A model generated the notes under the pieces. That model was not told the origin of the DNA and made no database searches. It worked only from the letters and a program-made list of their open reading frames with translations. From positions 1 through 29,344 of the IMG/VR virus record IMGVR_UViG_3300027865_000030: a stretch of DNA of 29,344 bases, one strand, 5' to 3'. Origin of the DNA: a virus. Positions 1 to 7,851 of the stretch are shown here, one piece after another (position 1 is the first letter of the stretch; every line of letters starts with the position of its first letter). Position numbers and translations under genes: made by a program.

Positions 1-1017
1 TGTGATATTGCCTATGGCAGTTATGGTTGATAGTGCAAACATACTGGCTAATAATATCGTTACACCTTTTATTGTATTCCCCAACCCCCCGAAAACATCA
101 GTTACTTGTAATAAAGCGTTGATTAACTGTTTTCCTATTTTTATGGTAAATATCATTCCTTTACCAATTTCCTCAAATATTTTCTTGCCTTTTTGTATTA
201 TTAACCTTTTACTTACTTCAAGGAATTTTAAAAATTGTATTTCTATAGCTTTTGCTTGTGGCAATAGAGTCTTTCCGATGTCTTTAGCAACTAAGGTAAT
301 AACATCTCTAATGTTTGACCATATACCCAAAAATGTTTTACTTTGTCTTTGCATAAGGTTGAAAAACTGACCGCCTTCGCCGCTCATATTTATAAAAGCT
401 TGTTCAACAATATCAAAACTGATTGCTCCGCTTTCTCCCATTTTTCTTACATCCGACTGAGCCACTCCCATTACTTTTGCTAACTCTTTAAATATGGGAA
501 TACCGGCTATCGCGAATTGATTCGCATCTCTACCCAATAATCGTGTCGCCGTTCGTACTTGTCCAAAATTAAGAGCTATTCTCTGAAACGTTTGGCTTAA
601 ACTATCACCAGGTCTAACAACTCCTGATGCAACATCGCCCAACCTTGTTAATGTGGGTATTAATTCGTCTACTTCAAAGCCGAATGCCTTTAATTGTTTC
701 GCGGCACCGATTACTTCTTTTACTTCAAAGGGAGTGGTTTTTGCAAAATCATATAATTCTTCTAATACCGTAGCCGCTTCTTCTGCTGAGCCAAGCATTA
801 CTTCAAACGATAGCTCTACTTGCTCGAATTCCCCAGCCAGCTTTAGAAAGATGCCTCCGATGCCTCCTGAACCAAGCATAGCTATCGACACATTACGCAA
901 CGTCCGTAAATTGCTCTTTAAACTAGTAACCCCCCTGTCTATTCGAACCAGGGGGGCATCATCTGCGTCAAAACCGATCCTGACGAATAGGTCTCTGAGA
1001 CTTAATCCTTTTGCCAT
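1..1017 (-). CDS. Tail tape measure protein, N-terminal part (runs off window)
   Basis: The frame is open for 339 codons from an ATG at 1017 to the window edge with no stop, so the C-terminal part is missing. The N-terminus (MAKGLSLRDLFVRIGFDADD, then an alpha-helical stretch with SEVMLGSAEEA-like and FEVKEVIGAAKQLKAFG motifs) is the typical start of the phage tape measure family, followed by the conserved LGRDANQFAIAGIPIFKEL block and a hydrophobic segment near the edge. Tape measure proteins set tail length and occupy the tail lumen. The start lies one base after the stop of the frameshifted chaperone product, the normal gene order. Family call is strong; length and C-terminal domains cannot be judged. 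Confidence 0.9.
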   Translation of the reverse strand, partial: MAKGLSLRDLFVRIGFDADDAPLVRIDRGVTSLKSNLRTLRNVSIAMLGSGGIGGIFLKLAGEFEQVELSFEVMLGSAEEAATVLEELYDFAKTTPFEVKEVIGAAKQLKAFGFEVDELIPTLTRLGDVASGVVRPGDSLSQTFQRIALNFGQVRTATRLLGRDANQFAIAGIPIFKELAKVMGVAQSDVRKMGESGAISFDIVEQAFINMSGEGGQFFNLMQRQSKTFLGIWSNIRDVITLVAKDIGKTLLPQAKAIEIQFLKFLEVSKRLIIQKGKKIFEEIGKGMIFTIKIGKQLINALLQVTDVFGGLGNTIKGVTILLASMFALSTITAIGNIT

Positions 1018-1018
1018 T

Positions 1019-1653
1019 TTATTTACTTTTTTCTCTTGCCTGTCTTATCTCCCAGGCCTCGGCTGCTTGTTGTATGTCTAAGGCTTCATGTGCATCCAAT
1101 AGATCATCAATTGTCCATGATTCCTCTATTTCCTGTAAAGTGGTTATCTTTGCTAAAATCGGTCTCCATATAAACCAATCTATATTTGTTTCTCCGGGGT
1201 CATATCCTTGGCTGCATTCAGTCTTTCTTGTAGGCTGACCCCTTCTCCGAAAAAATTATCATACTCTACAAACAACGCTTGTTTTATTACCTTGAAAACA
1301 TGGGCAATTCCGGTATCAGCAAATATTGCGTCGTAATTTTTTTTACAATTACCTAATCCTTTTTGATCGCTGTTGCCGTTATGTAAAATTTGATCAAAAA
1401 GATTATCTATAATTTCCTCAACTTCTTTTTCATCCATTCTTGAACAGAGCATCGTGACAGCACTACCGAGGTCTATTTTTTGATCGAGTAATTCATCTAT
1501 GCTTCTAAGGGATGTTTTTCCTACCCCAGCGGCTAATGAAGGTGCAACTATTTTTAATATTCTGCTGAATATCCTGCGACTATTTTTTGGCGTGTGCCTT
1601 CCGAATGTATATTTGATTTCGTCAATAGTTTCCTGTACTGGTTCACGGGCCAT
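1019..1653 (-). CDS. Tail assembly chaperone, long product by -1 frameshift
   Basis: From the slip site at 1249-1255 the -1 frame stays open to a TAA at 1019-1021, one base before the tape measure ATG. This gives a fused protein of about 211 residues (135 zero-frame plus 76 from the -1 frame). The -1 frame segment (containing NIDWFIWRPILAKITTL and EAWEIRQAREKSK) has clear protein character, is amphipathic, and has no start codon of its own after the slip site. This is the G/GT arrangement conserved in tailed phages, where a minority long form bridges tape measure and tail tube subunits. What is seen: heptamer in exact register and two open frames. What is inferred: that slippage occurs in vivo. 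Confidence 0.8.
1180..1653 (-). CDS. Tail assembly chaperone, short (zero-frame) product
   Basis: A 157-residue mostly helical protein between tail tube and tape measure, the position held by tail assembly chaperones (lambda G type) that coat the tape measure during tail assembly. Its start codon overlaps the stop of the tube gene by one base. It contains a T TTT TTC slip site in register at codons 134-135, after which ribosomes may continue in the -1 frame (see 1019-1653). Residues after the slip site are specific to this short form. Sequence identity to a named family is not obvious; the call rests on position, size and the frameshift architecture. Confidence 0.75.
   Translation of the reverse strand: MAREPVQETIDEIKYTFGRHTPKNSRRIFSRILKIVAPSLAAGVGKTSLRSIDELLDQKIDLGSAVTMLCSRMDEKEVEEIIDNLFDQILHNGNSDQKGLGNCKKNYDAIFADTGIAHVFKVIKQALFVEYDNFFGEGVSLQERLNAAKDMTPEKQI
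1249..1255 (-). promoter_or_regulatory. Programmed -1 frameshift slippery heptamer
   Basis: Reads T TTT TTC on the minus strand. With the gene starting at 1653, codons 134 and 135 are TTT and TTC, so the site fits X XXY YYZ exactly. A slip continues into the open -1 frame that ends just before the tape measure gene. Confidence 0.8.
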
Positions 1654-2048
1654 TAACTATTACCCCCCTCATGCAATTCGCCTTTGCCCTGAATTATCCA
1701 CTCGTTTTGCCCTGATTCTTTTGCTCTACCAATTTCAGGTCTTTTGGTGAATACTGCCTCGGCAGAGGTAGCAACCATAGTGCCCTGTGCATCTCTCATG
1801 CCAATAATAAAAGCTTCATCTGCTAATGCCAATGCAGCAAGGGTATCGTTGTCTTTATGGGTTTGAGGAAGCAGCAACGTCCATTGAATTATTTTATTGA
1901 GGTTTTTTGTTCTCGTTACCTCGCCCCTAGTTCCAGCTGTAAGCGTGTTCCTGTCTTCAATATACCCAGCTTTTATATCATCTGGAGCAAGAAGATTTCC
2001 GGCAACTGCGACTGACACATCTTCCGGATTATATGTTTTTAAACTCAT
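1653..2048 (-). CDS. Tail tube protein (DUF3277-type)
   Basis: A 131-residue protein starting MSLKTYNPEDVSVAVAGNLL, which resembles the DUF3277 family of myovirus structural proteins (K-T-Y-x-P-x-x-V opening, then a beta-rich core). It lies directly downstream of the sheath gene and upstream of the tail chaperone, the standard place for the inner tail tube subunit. Good Shine-Dalgarno (GGGAGAAAT) before the ATG. The tube polymerises inside the sheath and is driven through the envelope on contraction. Family recognition is from memory of the opening motif plus gene order. Confidence 0.75.
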   Translation of the reverse strand: MSLKTYNPEDVSVAVAGNLLAPDDIKAGYIEDRNTLTAGTRGEVTRTKNLNKIIQWTLLLPQTHKDNDTLAALALADEAFIIGMRDAQGTMVATSAEAVFTKRPEIGRAKESGQNEWIIQGKGELHEGGNS

Positions 2049-2064
2049 TTATTTCTCCCGTTTT

Positions 2065-3717
2065 TTAAATGGATAACTTGCCGTCAATCTTTACTTTATG
2101 AATGGCACCAGCTAAAGTGGCACCAAATTTTACATCTGGAAGAAACCTATTGGCTTTGTTGGCTGTGCTAACATCGGCCACTTTTGGAGCCGTTATTGTG
2201 ATTGTGTTCGCGACCAATATCCCGTTATCAACAGCTTGTTCCAATACCGACTGGATTGCTGTTTTTATCATTTCAACACCGGCATCGGTGTATGGGACTT
2301 TGTCGGCATTTACTAAAACAGTAAAAACCTCTTCAGTTATTCGTGACTGAATCCAATCAACCCCACGGATTACACCAATAAACTCACCACTGGCAACAAC
2401 GCCTTCATGGATCATATTGACACCACCGATAGTTTCATAAATATTGGCGTTTTTTCCTTGTACATTCGTGACAACTGTTGAGGTCAATGTGTCCGGATTT
2501 ATCCCTGTCAGAGTTTTAAACTTCCATGTGATAGAACCGGGTGTTTTGGGTAGTTGACCGCCGAGCCATGCTGCTTCAGGAAATGAAGTCTCACCAGCTT
2601 GTTCCTCAGTAATGACCGTTGAGGTTGTACCAGTTAAGCTGGAAACATCAACGGTTATTGCGCTTATCGGTTTATTGCCGTCAATACCGTCCCATTCAAT
2701 GGTAAAACCGGAGGCGTCCATTATCCCTGTAACGGTAACCGAACCTATATTGGTCATGTTCTCTAGCGCGGTCTTGATAGCGGTATTAATTGCATCGTAA
2801 GCAATATCCGCTGAAGTAACACCATCCAATGTAATTGTAAAAGTACCGGCTGACGGTGCGGCATTTGGAACAACTTTTTGCTGTTCATTCTGCCCTGCTG
2901 ATGTCAGATAGACCAAGCCGGTTCTGTCATAATTTAACCCTTTTAACAGAGACATCAAATCAGCTGTTCCAGAACCCGCAATATCAGAATCTTCTGAAAC
3001 GGCGATAAAAATCTTTGGAGTACTGGCGGCTTCTATATCCTCGGCTATATCCAAAATGTCCTGTTCTGTTCGTGACAAAATACTCAAGGCATACCAATCA
3101 TCATCACCACCCGCTCCTTCATTCCTGATTGCTGCAAGGGCAGTTTTCCATGACTCTGTTGCCGATCCTGCCTGTATTACGGTTATGGTTCCAGCTGTAA
3201 CACCAGTGAGTGAACCAACAGTCACTGTCATTGTTGAAACAGCTTGCAATCCCGGATTAAGGAATTCAATGGTAAACCCTGCCGCCATTGTTCCACTTAC
3301 ACTGACTGAAGTGACAGCTGTAAGTGCCTCAAGTGCTGTTTCTACATCTGCTGCAACGTCGTCCCAGTTGATAGCACCGGTTGTTTCTGCTCCCAGTGTT
3401 AGTGTCCACGTCCCTGCTGTCGGAGTACCGGTGAATGAAACTTTTTGGATTGCATTGTAATCTGCTAATTTTTTGCCAATCTTAAATAATGTCGGTGACA
3501 ATTCTTGGCTCATTAATTTTATAGCTGCTAAATAATGAGAATCTGTTGTAAAAAACCCATCATCTAACATGTCGGCAGGATCATTGTAGGACCGAATACG
3601 ATCAGTAAAACGCGCGTGTTCTCCTAATATCGTTGGCGTACCGAATCCAACCTGTGTCACCCGTGCAGATTCTCTGGTAATGTTTACTTCCACTATATCT
3701 TTAATTTCTGTACTCAT
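2065..3717 (-). CDS. Contractile tail sheath protein (DUF3383-type) with two inserted beta domains
   Basis: A 550-residue protein with the DUF3383-type opening (residues 1-80) and C-terminal part (about 390-550, with the TLTSTVVTNVQGKNANIYE block and the D-G-I-L-V-A-N segment), as in sheath proteins of KPP10-like myoviruses. Two stretches, about residues 90-186 and 279-376, are related to each other: both carry G-T-x-T-x-T-L, a helix ending T-A-L-E, V-T/S-V-x-G, G-F-T-I-E and a run to V-x-x-G-x-x-x-x. They look like duplicated surface-exposed beta-sandwich insertions. The sheath contracts to push the tube. It sits between the neck terminator candidate and the tube gene. Confidence 0.85.
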   Translation of the reverse strand: MSTEIKDIVEVNITRESARVTQVGFGTPTILGEHARFTDRIRSYNDPADMLDDGFFTTDSHYLAAIKLMSQELSPTLFKIGKKLADYNAIQKVSFTGTPTAGTWTLTLGAETTGAINWDDVAADVETALEALTAVTSVSVSGTMAAGFTIEFLNPGLQAVSTMTVTVGSLTGVTAGTITVIQAGSATESWKTALAAIRNEGAGGDDDWYALSILSRTEQDILDIAEDIEAASTPKIFIAVSEDSDIAGSGTADLMSLLKGLNYDRTGLVYLTSAGQNEQQKVVPNAAPSAGTFTITLDGVTSADIAYDAINTAIKTALENMTNIGSVTVTGIMDASGFTIEWDGIDGNKPISAITVDVSSLTGTTSTVITEEQAGETSFPEAAWLGGQLPKTPGSITWKFKTLTGINPDTLTSTVVTNVQGKNANIYETIGGVNMIHEGVVASGEFIGVIRGVDWIQSRITEEVFTVLVNADKVPYTDAGVEMIKTAIQSVLEQAVDNGILVANTITITAPKVADVSTANKANRFLPDVKFGATLAGAIHKVKIDGKLSI

Positions 3718-3725
3718 TTGATCTC

Positions 3726-4253
3726 CTAAATTTCTATATCTGTATTGACATTTTCAAATTTCGTTCCAGATATTCCAGATACATTTGTTTTGATAATCTC
3801 ACCCGTTGGATCGTCTACTTCTTCAGCATATGCCATTGTCACATCAATCGATCCGCGCTTTTCAATTCCCGTATTAATCAGTTCTGATATATTTGTTGGG
3901 GATATACTGGTGTTGTTATAGACCGCCAAACCTGCTGCTTTCAATATTCCCGCTTTTGATGGCAATGTTATTGAGTTAATTAAATCAGACAATAAAGCTA
4001 AATGATTCGTGTTTGAAAAAGACTGGATTGAAAGAGTAAAAACTTTCCTGTATAAATATGTGAATATATTGGTTGTCTTATAAGTCCTTTGAGGTGTTCC
4101 GTCTAGTTGCGGTCCTGCGATTATATTGATTGATATATATGGTAGTGCTGGTCTCAAAGAGTTTTGATCTGTCCATATAGCTGAAATACCTAAAGTGGTT
4201 TCAATCCAACCTTGAATTGCTATTTGTTTTGTTGAATTTAACCGTTCCGGCAT
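3726..4253 (-). CDS. Neck/tail terminator-like protein (LIC_12616-type)
   Basis: A 175-residue protein just upstream of the sheath gene. The core (W-I-E-x-x-L-G-I-x-A-I-W-T-D-Q-N, then R-P-x-L-P-Y-I-S-I-N-I) resembles the family usually labelled phage neck terminator gp12-like or LIC_12616. Such proteins cap the tail and form part of the head-tail interface. The two-base gap to the next upstream gene implies translational coupling. The family call is moderate; gene order supports it. Confidence 0.65.
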   Translation of the reverse strand: MPERLNSTKQIAIQGWIETTLGISAIWTDQNSLRPALPYISINIIAGPQLDGTPQRTYKTTNIFTYLYRKVFTLSIQSFSNTNHLALLSDLINSITLPSKAGILKAAGLAVYNNTSISPTNISELINTGIEKRGSIDVTMAYAEEVDDPTGEIIKTNVSGISGTKFENVNTDIEI

Positions 4254-4254
4254 T

Positions 4255-4575
4255 TTACGTGTCCTTGAGCATTAAAAATGTTTTGTAATGTTGTAACTTT
4301 CCCTGCCTTGACCAATTCTCAATTGGATGTGCTTCAAATTCTTTATTATCAACCGTTACAATGTCATTAAGCATTAATTCTTCTGTCGTGTAGATTTTGA
4401 TGACTTGTCTTTTTCTGTCACCCTCTGAGATCTGCAAGATTTCATTCCCGGAAACCGGCTGACAATTTCCCTTAACCGTGAGGTTGGTAACAGCTCCTGC
4501 AACGAAAATCCCGTCTGTGTATGAGCCTGTCGCTGTTCTTTTGACTGCATAGGTTTCTTTATTTATCAAGCTCAT
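4255..4575 (-). CDS. Head-tail joining protein candidate
   Basis: A 106-residue, beta-rich protein (MSLINKETYAVKRTATGSYT opening; K-G-N-C-Q-P-V-S-G-N-E near residue 35; I-E-N-W-S-R-Q near 88). Its start overlaps the end of the preceding morphogenesis gene by 17 bases. Size, beta content and position between the gp10-like and terminator-like genes fit a head completion or stopper protein. No specific family is recognised with certainty. Confidence 0.5.
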   Translation of the reverse strand: MSLINKETYAVKRTATGSYTDGIFVAGAVTNLTVKGNCQPVSGNEILQISEGDRKRQVIKIYTTEELMLNDIVTVDNKEFEAHPIENWSRQGKLQHYKTFLMLKDT

Positions 4576-5011
4576 GTGTTATTGAATTAAGCATGCGACC
4601 GGTATCTATCAATGGTCTGGTTGACTTCTTTCTTTTTATTGTTGCAGGAGCATTAGGCGTAAACGGTCCTTTTTTTATCTTACTTTTAACTAATGATGTA
4701 ACTTTTAAACCAATTCTGTTTAATGCCCTATCGAGTGAGGTAACTGCTTTTATATAATTTATAAACTCCTTACCAACGAATTTAGTAATTATTTCCCTTT
4801 TCTCTATTACTGTTGACCTAAGAAAAGACCTTTCCGGGATGTGTCCATCTTCTGTACCAAATTCGTTCGAAGCGGCTTGAATTACTAAGTCTGAACCCTG
4901 TTTTCCAAATAGACCGATTTTTACCGTTGGTTTATTCCTTTTAACGAATTTTATGTCTCGCCTCAGCCTATCCCATTCTGCACGGCTATCAGTTATTTCA
5001 AGTCTTGACAT
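4559..5011 (-). CDS. Virion morphogenesis / HK97 gp10-like neck protein
   Basis: A 150-residue basic protein with two hallmarks of the phage virion morphogenesis and gp10-like group: the N-E-F-G-T-E-D-G-H-I-P-E-R-S-F-L-R segment (about residues 49-65) and a C-terminal R-P-L-I-D-T-G-R-M-L-N-S-I-T block (131-144). These proteins act in head-tail joining or tail completion. It overlaps the next gene and follows the DUF4054-type gene by one base. Confidence 0.75.
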   Translation of the reverse strand: MSRLEITDSRAEWDRLRRDIKFVKRNKPTVKIGLFGKQGSDLVIQAASNEFGTEDGHIPERSFLRSTVIEKREIITKFVGKEFINYIKAVTSLDRALNRIGLKVTSLVKSKIKKGPFTPNAPATIKRKKSTRPLIDTGRMLNSITHELDK

Positions 5012-5012
5012 T

Positions 5013-5381
5013 TTACGGTGTTACAAAGATTGCACCCATACCAGCTGATGTTTTTCTCTTTATTGACTCGTAGATTGACCCGTATGAAGTTACGTCATAA
5101 CGAGTGGAGTCTTTGATGTTTTGGAGACCGTTATACTCTTCTTCATGATCACCTACCTTTACCTTTTTAATTCCTCCAGGGGATGTAACGTTCTTGTCAT
5201 CTGGATTTAAAAGTGTTAGGTAGTGGGCTGCTAGATATCTCTGTGCCTGCTCCTGTTTGTCTCCAAAACAAGCCCCCACTTCTTTCTGTACGTCTTCAAT
5301 GATTAAGCCAAACAACCCTTTTTCAACTTCACCCAACTCTGGTGCGATACAAATTACATTTTCTCGTGTGGTATTAGACAT
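5013..5381 (-). CDS. Head-tail connector protein (DUF4054-type)
   Basis: A 122-residue protein with features of DUF4054: A-Q-R-Y-L-A-A-H-Y-L-T-L-L in the middle (residues 46-58), a V-K-V-G-D-x-E-E-E-Y strand, and a C-terminal Y-D-V-T-S-Y-G-S-I-Y-E-S-I-K-R-K block. The family forms the connector ring below the portal in myovirus-like phages. Placed directly downstream of the capsid region, in its expected order. Confidence 0.75.
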   Translation of the reverse strand: MSNTTRENVICIAPELGEVEKGLFGLIIEDVQKEVGACFGDKQEQAQRYLAAHYLTLLNPDDKNVTSPGGIKKVKVGDHEEEYNGLQNIKDSTRYDVTSYGSIYESIKRKTSAGMGAIFVTP

Positions 5382-5389
5382 TTTCAGCT

Positions 5390-5929
5390 TTATTCGTTGG
5401 GATCGGTTCTGGTCTCAATTTCTTTCTTGAGTAACTTCTGAACAGTTTTTCTCGGTCCACCAACCCTTTGCTCTTCTTGGTCGGAGAATTCTTCAATCTC
5501 TTTATCTGTCATATCTGCAATTAACACTTTTATGGCAGCAACAGTCTGCTCTTTTCTCGCTGGATCTCCTGCGTTGAGGTCCGTTTCTTCAGCTTTTAAC
5601 CGAGAATCCATTTCCTCTTGAATCTTATCTACAGTATCCTGATTTTCTCCGCCTATTTTTACTTGCTCAGTTTCAAGCAAACTTTCCAGCTCTTTACGAG
5701 AATAACCGGATAGATCAATTTCTACCTCTTCATGGTTACCGGCATTGGTGGGTGTTATTACTGAAAGGTACTTACAGTAATGATTTGCCCACTTTTTTCC
5801 TGCCTGTTTAATTACTGCATCAAGATCTTCTTGGCTCACCTCGTTGATTCCTGGCTGGAAACGGATGTGCTTTCCGGTCCCGTTGGGTAAATAGGCGATT
5901 GCCTTGCTATTATTGGTCACAACTACCAT
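5390..5929 (-). CDS. Hypothetical protein between capsid and connector
   Basis: About 179 residues from the ATG at 5929, preceded by CAGGAGACATTAAGA, a clear ribosome site. A longer reading from a TTG at 5971 has no such site and is not preferred. The N-terminal 60 residues look like a small beta fold (VVVTNNSKAIAYLPNGTGKH). The rest is acidic and charged, with two helical segments holding D-L-S-G-Y-S-R-K-E-L-E-S-L-L and D-K-E-I-E-E-F. Possibly a minor head protein. No family is recognised. Confidence 0.6.
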   Translation of the reverse strand: MVVVTNNSKAIAYLPNGTGKHIRFQPGINEVSQEDLDAVIKQAGKKWANHYCKYLSVITPTNAGNHEEVEIDLSGYSRKELESLLETEQVKIGGENQDTVDKIQEEMDSRLKAEETDLNAGDPARKEQTVAAIKVLIADMTDKEIEEFSDQEEQRVGGPRKTVQKLLKKEIETRTDPNE

Positions 5930-5985
5930 TCTTAATGTCTCCTGTTTTTTTATTGTTTTAATGAATATCAAAAAAACAATAAGGA

Positions 5986-6942
5986 TTAGATACCGGTTGC
6001 AATTATCATTGCAAGTGGATACCTAACAACTGTTCCACCGTGCCGGGATTCAACATTGAAAGTGAATTGGAATCCTTGAATCTGCATTGGATGAATGATC
6101 AACTCCAAGGGAATTCTCTGCTCCAACACATCCGGGTTTCTGTCGTAAAACAACGCACCGTCTTCTGTGCCACCTGTAAACGCACTGTCTAATTCCGTTG
6201 GTAGACTTGATATAGTATCCAATCCATAAGCTTCTTTGTTCTGAAGTATGAATTCCAATACCGTCCTATCGCTGTTGGTAGATCGTGGCAAACCTGCTAT
6301 TCGGAGATATTGAGTTATAGGCAACAAAGCAGCGTTAGGCGTCCTTGTTCCTTTTGTCTGAACCTGTACTGCAGATATCAAAGCGGTAAAATCTGCAATT
6401 ATTTCGTCTGCACTTGCAGTTGCACTCCAGTCTTTTGATACTCCCAGCGTAGGGATGTTCTGACTGGTAGAAAACAGACCGGGTATACCGGAATCATCAT
6501 CACCATTCCATGCGACGTCGTTTTCTGCCTCGTGTATTGACCGTGAAGCCGCGCGCGACTCCTGTTGTTCTAGTGGAGTACCGGCCATAGCCGATGCCCT
6601 TAGTTCTTGCACACTATAGCCAAAAGAGCTTGTTATGCCGAACACCTTCTGTGTGTGTTCGGTGGCGTACGCGTTTGCTCTCGGTAAATCTTTTCCGTAA
6701 GCAGCTGCACCACGTTTGGCCTTCCCAACTCTCCGCACCATGCGATATGTAACTTCTTCTGCTCCCGGATTGGCGGCGTTATTAACCGGGATAAACTCCC
6801 GATATTTTAATAGTCTTTCATCGTATTCATAAAGCTTTGGTTCAATTTCCTCTAGCTGGCGGAGAAAATGCATTGTTTCTTGGGCATCCAGTGTCTGCCG
6901 TGCTAAATTTTCTACTTGATCGTAACGAATTCCTTCTAACAT
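5986..6942 (-). CDS. Major capsid protein (DUF2184-type)
   Basis: A 318-residue protein with the look of the DUF2184 / HK97-fold capsid group: an N-terminal region with R-E-F-I-P-V-N-N, Y-R-M-V-R-R-V-G-K-A, a central I-H-E-A-E-N-D-V-A-W-N-G-D helix, and C-terminal P-L-E-L-I-I-H-P-M-Q-I-Q-G and S-R-H-G-G-T-V-V-R-Y-P-L-A segments. It lies downstream of protease/scaffold and cement genes, as expected. Good ribosome site (TAGGAGGGGTTA) before the ATG. Length is normal for the family. Confidence 0.88.
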   Translation of the reverse strand: MLEGIRYDQVENLARQTLDAQETMHFLRQLEEIEPKLYEYDERLLKYREFIPVNNAANPGAEEVTYRMVRRVGKAKRGAAAYGKDLPRANAYATEHTQKVFGITSSFGYSVQELRASAMAGTPLEQQESRAASRSIHEAENDVAWNGDDDSGIPGLFSTSQNIPTLGVSKDWSATASADEIIADFTALISAVQVQTKGTRTPNAALLPITQYLRIAGLPRSTNSDRTVLEFILQNKEAYGLDTISSLPTELDSAFTGGTEDGALFYDRNPDVLEQRIPLELIIHPMQIQGFQFTFNVESRHGGTVVRYPLAMIIATGI

Positions 6943-7001
6943 TAACCCCTCCTAAAAGATTATTTTTTTTATACCTGTATCCCTTTATTCATGAAGGAAT
7001 A

Positions 7002-7790
7002 TTACGTAAGGTTCAGGTTAAGAATTGTTAAATTCCGGCCATCAATGACCTCTGAATCTTGTTGGAATCGTGCGCTCGGCAATACCGAGGCATCGGATGT
7101 ATCTGCATCATTCCGGAAAGCTCCTCGTTTTTCCGGGGAAGTAGCAGCAAACCGGACATAAACAGGATCACCCGCGACTACTGTTACTTCTGTTTCAACC
7201 CATACATTACCCTTCTTCAGTACAGACATGGCGGATTGAGGATCGTAACCAATGTTATTGGCAGCTGGGCGGCTTTGCATATTGGTGTGTTCATGAATTG
7301 CCACACCGAGTACTTTTGCTGCGTTGGTAATATCGGTTGTCAGATTAGGTAGATGGGCTCTGTTTTGCCTTGTAGCTGTACCCCAGTCGGCAGTAACGAC
7401 TTTTCCGAATTCTACAGATGCTTCGTTCAAGATGACATCGGTAGATGCAACATTTACGGTATCGGCATATGTAAAAGCAGTTCCAGAAACATCAGCTTCA
7501 ACATAAAGTTCATCAGCATCTTTTATTGATGCAGTTACAGGTTGTGCTCCTGCATTAATTGCAGCTATAAGCAAATCCCTTAATTCTGTCTTGGTCAATG
7601 AAGCTGCACCAGCATTTACATTAAATGCAGTACCATTAATCGTAAGCGTTGTGGATAAATCTGCTGCTGATATAACCACGCTGGTTGTCTGCTTGGAATT
7701 GTTTATCCTGCTGATAATTTCTGTCTGGACATTATCAGAAAGCATCCCAGGAATTGCCGGTAACTGGTTGTCCAAATAACTTGTTTGCAT
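7002..7790 (-). CDS. Structural cement protein (gp24-type) with inserted domain
   Basis: A 262-residue protein. The N-terminus (M-Q-T-S-Y-L-D-N-Q-L-P-A-I-P-G-M-L-S-D) and C-terminal two thirds (H-T-N-M-Q-S-R-P-A-A-N-N-I-G-Y, V-L-K-K-G-N-V-W-V-E, V-A-G-D-P-V-Y-V-R-F) match capsid cement proteins of the gp24 type that stabilise the shell. Residues about 32-120 form an extra beta-rich stretch (T-L-T-I-N-G-T-A-F-N-V, then L-R-D-L-L-I-A-A-I-N-A) that resembles the inserted domains of the sheath protein. Preceded by AAAAGGAGAAAAG. Confidence 0.72.
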   Translation of the reverse strand: MQTSYLDNQLPAIPGMLSDNVQTEIISRINNSKQTTSVVISAADLSTTLTINGTAFNVNAGAASLTKTELRDLLIAAINAGAQPVTASIKDADELYVEADVSGTAFTYADTVNVASTDVILNEASVEFGKVVTADWGTATRQNRAHLPNLTTDITNAAKVLGVAIHEHTNMQSRPAANNIGYDPQSAMSVLKKGNVWVETEVTVVAGDPVYVRFAATSPEKRGAFRNDADTSDASVLPSARFQQDSEVIDGRNLTILNLNLT

Positions 7791-7851
7791 CTTTTCTCCT
7801 TTTTAAAATCATTGCAGATCGGAAAGTCATTTTATTAAGGCAAGAAACCCG

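Noticed and set aside
1499-1750. Rightward frame overlapping tube and chaperone genes
   Set aside because: Shadow of two supported minus-strand genes.
2102-3460. Rightward frames inside the sheath gene
   Set aside because: Antisense to a well supported structural gene, with no ribosome sites.
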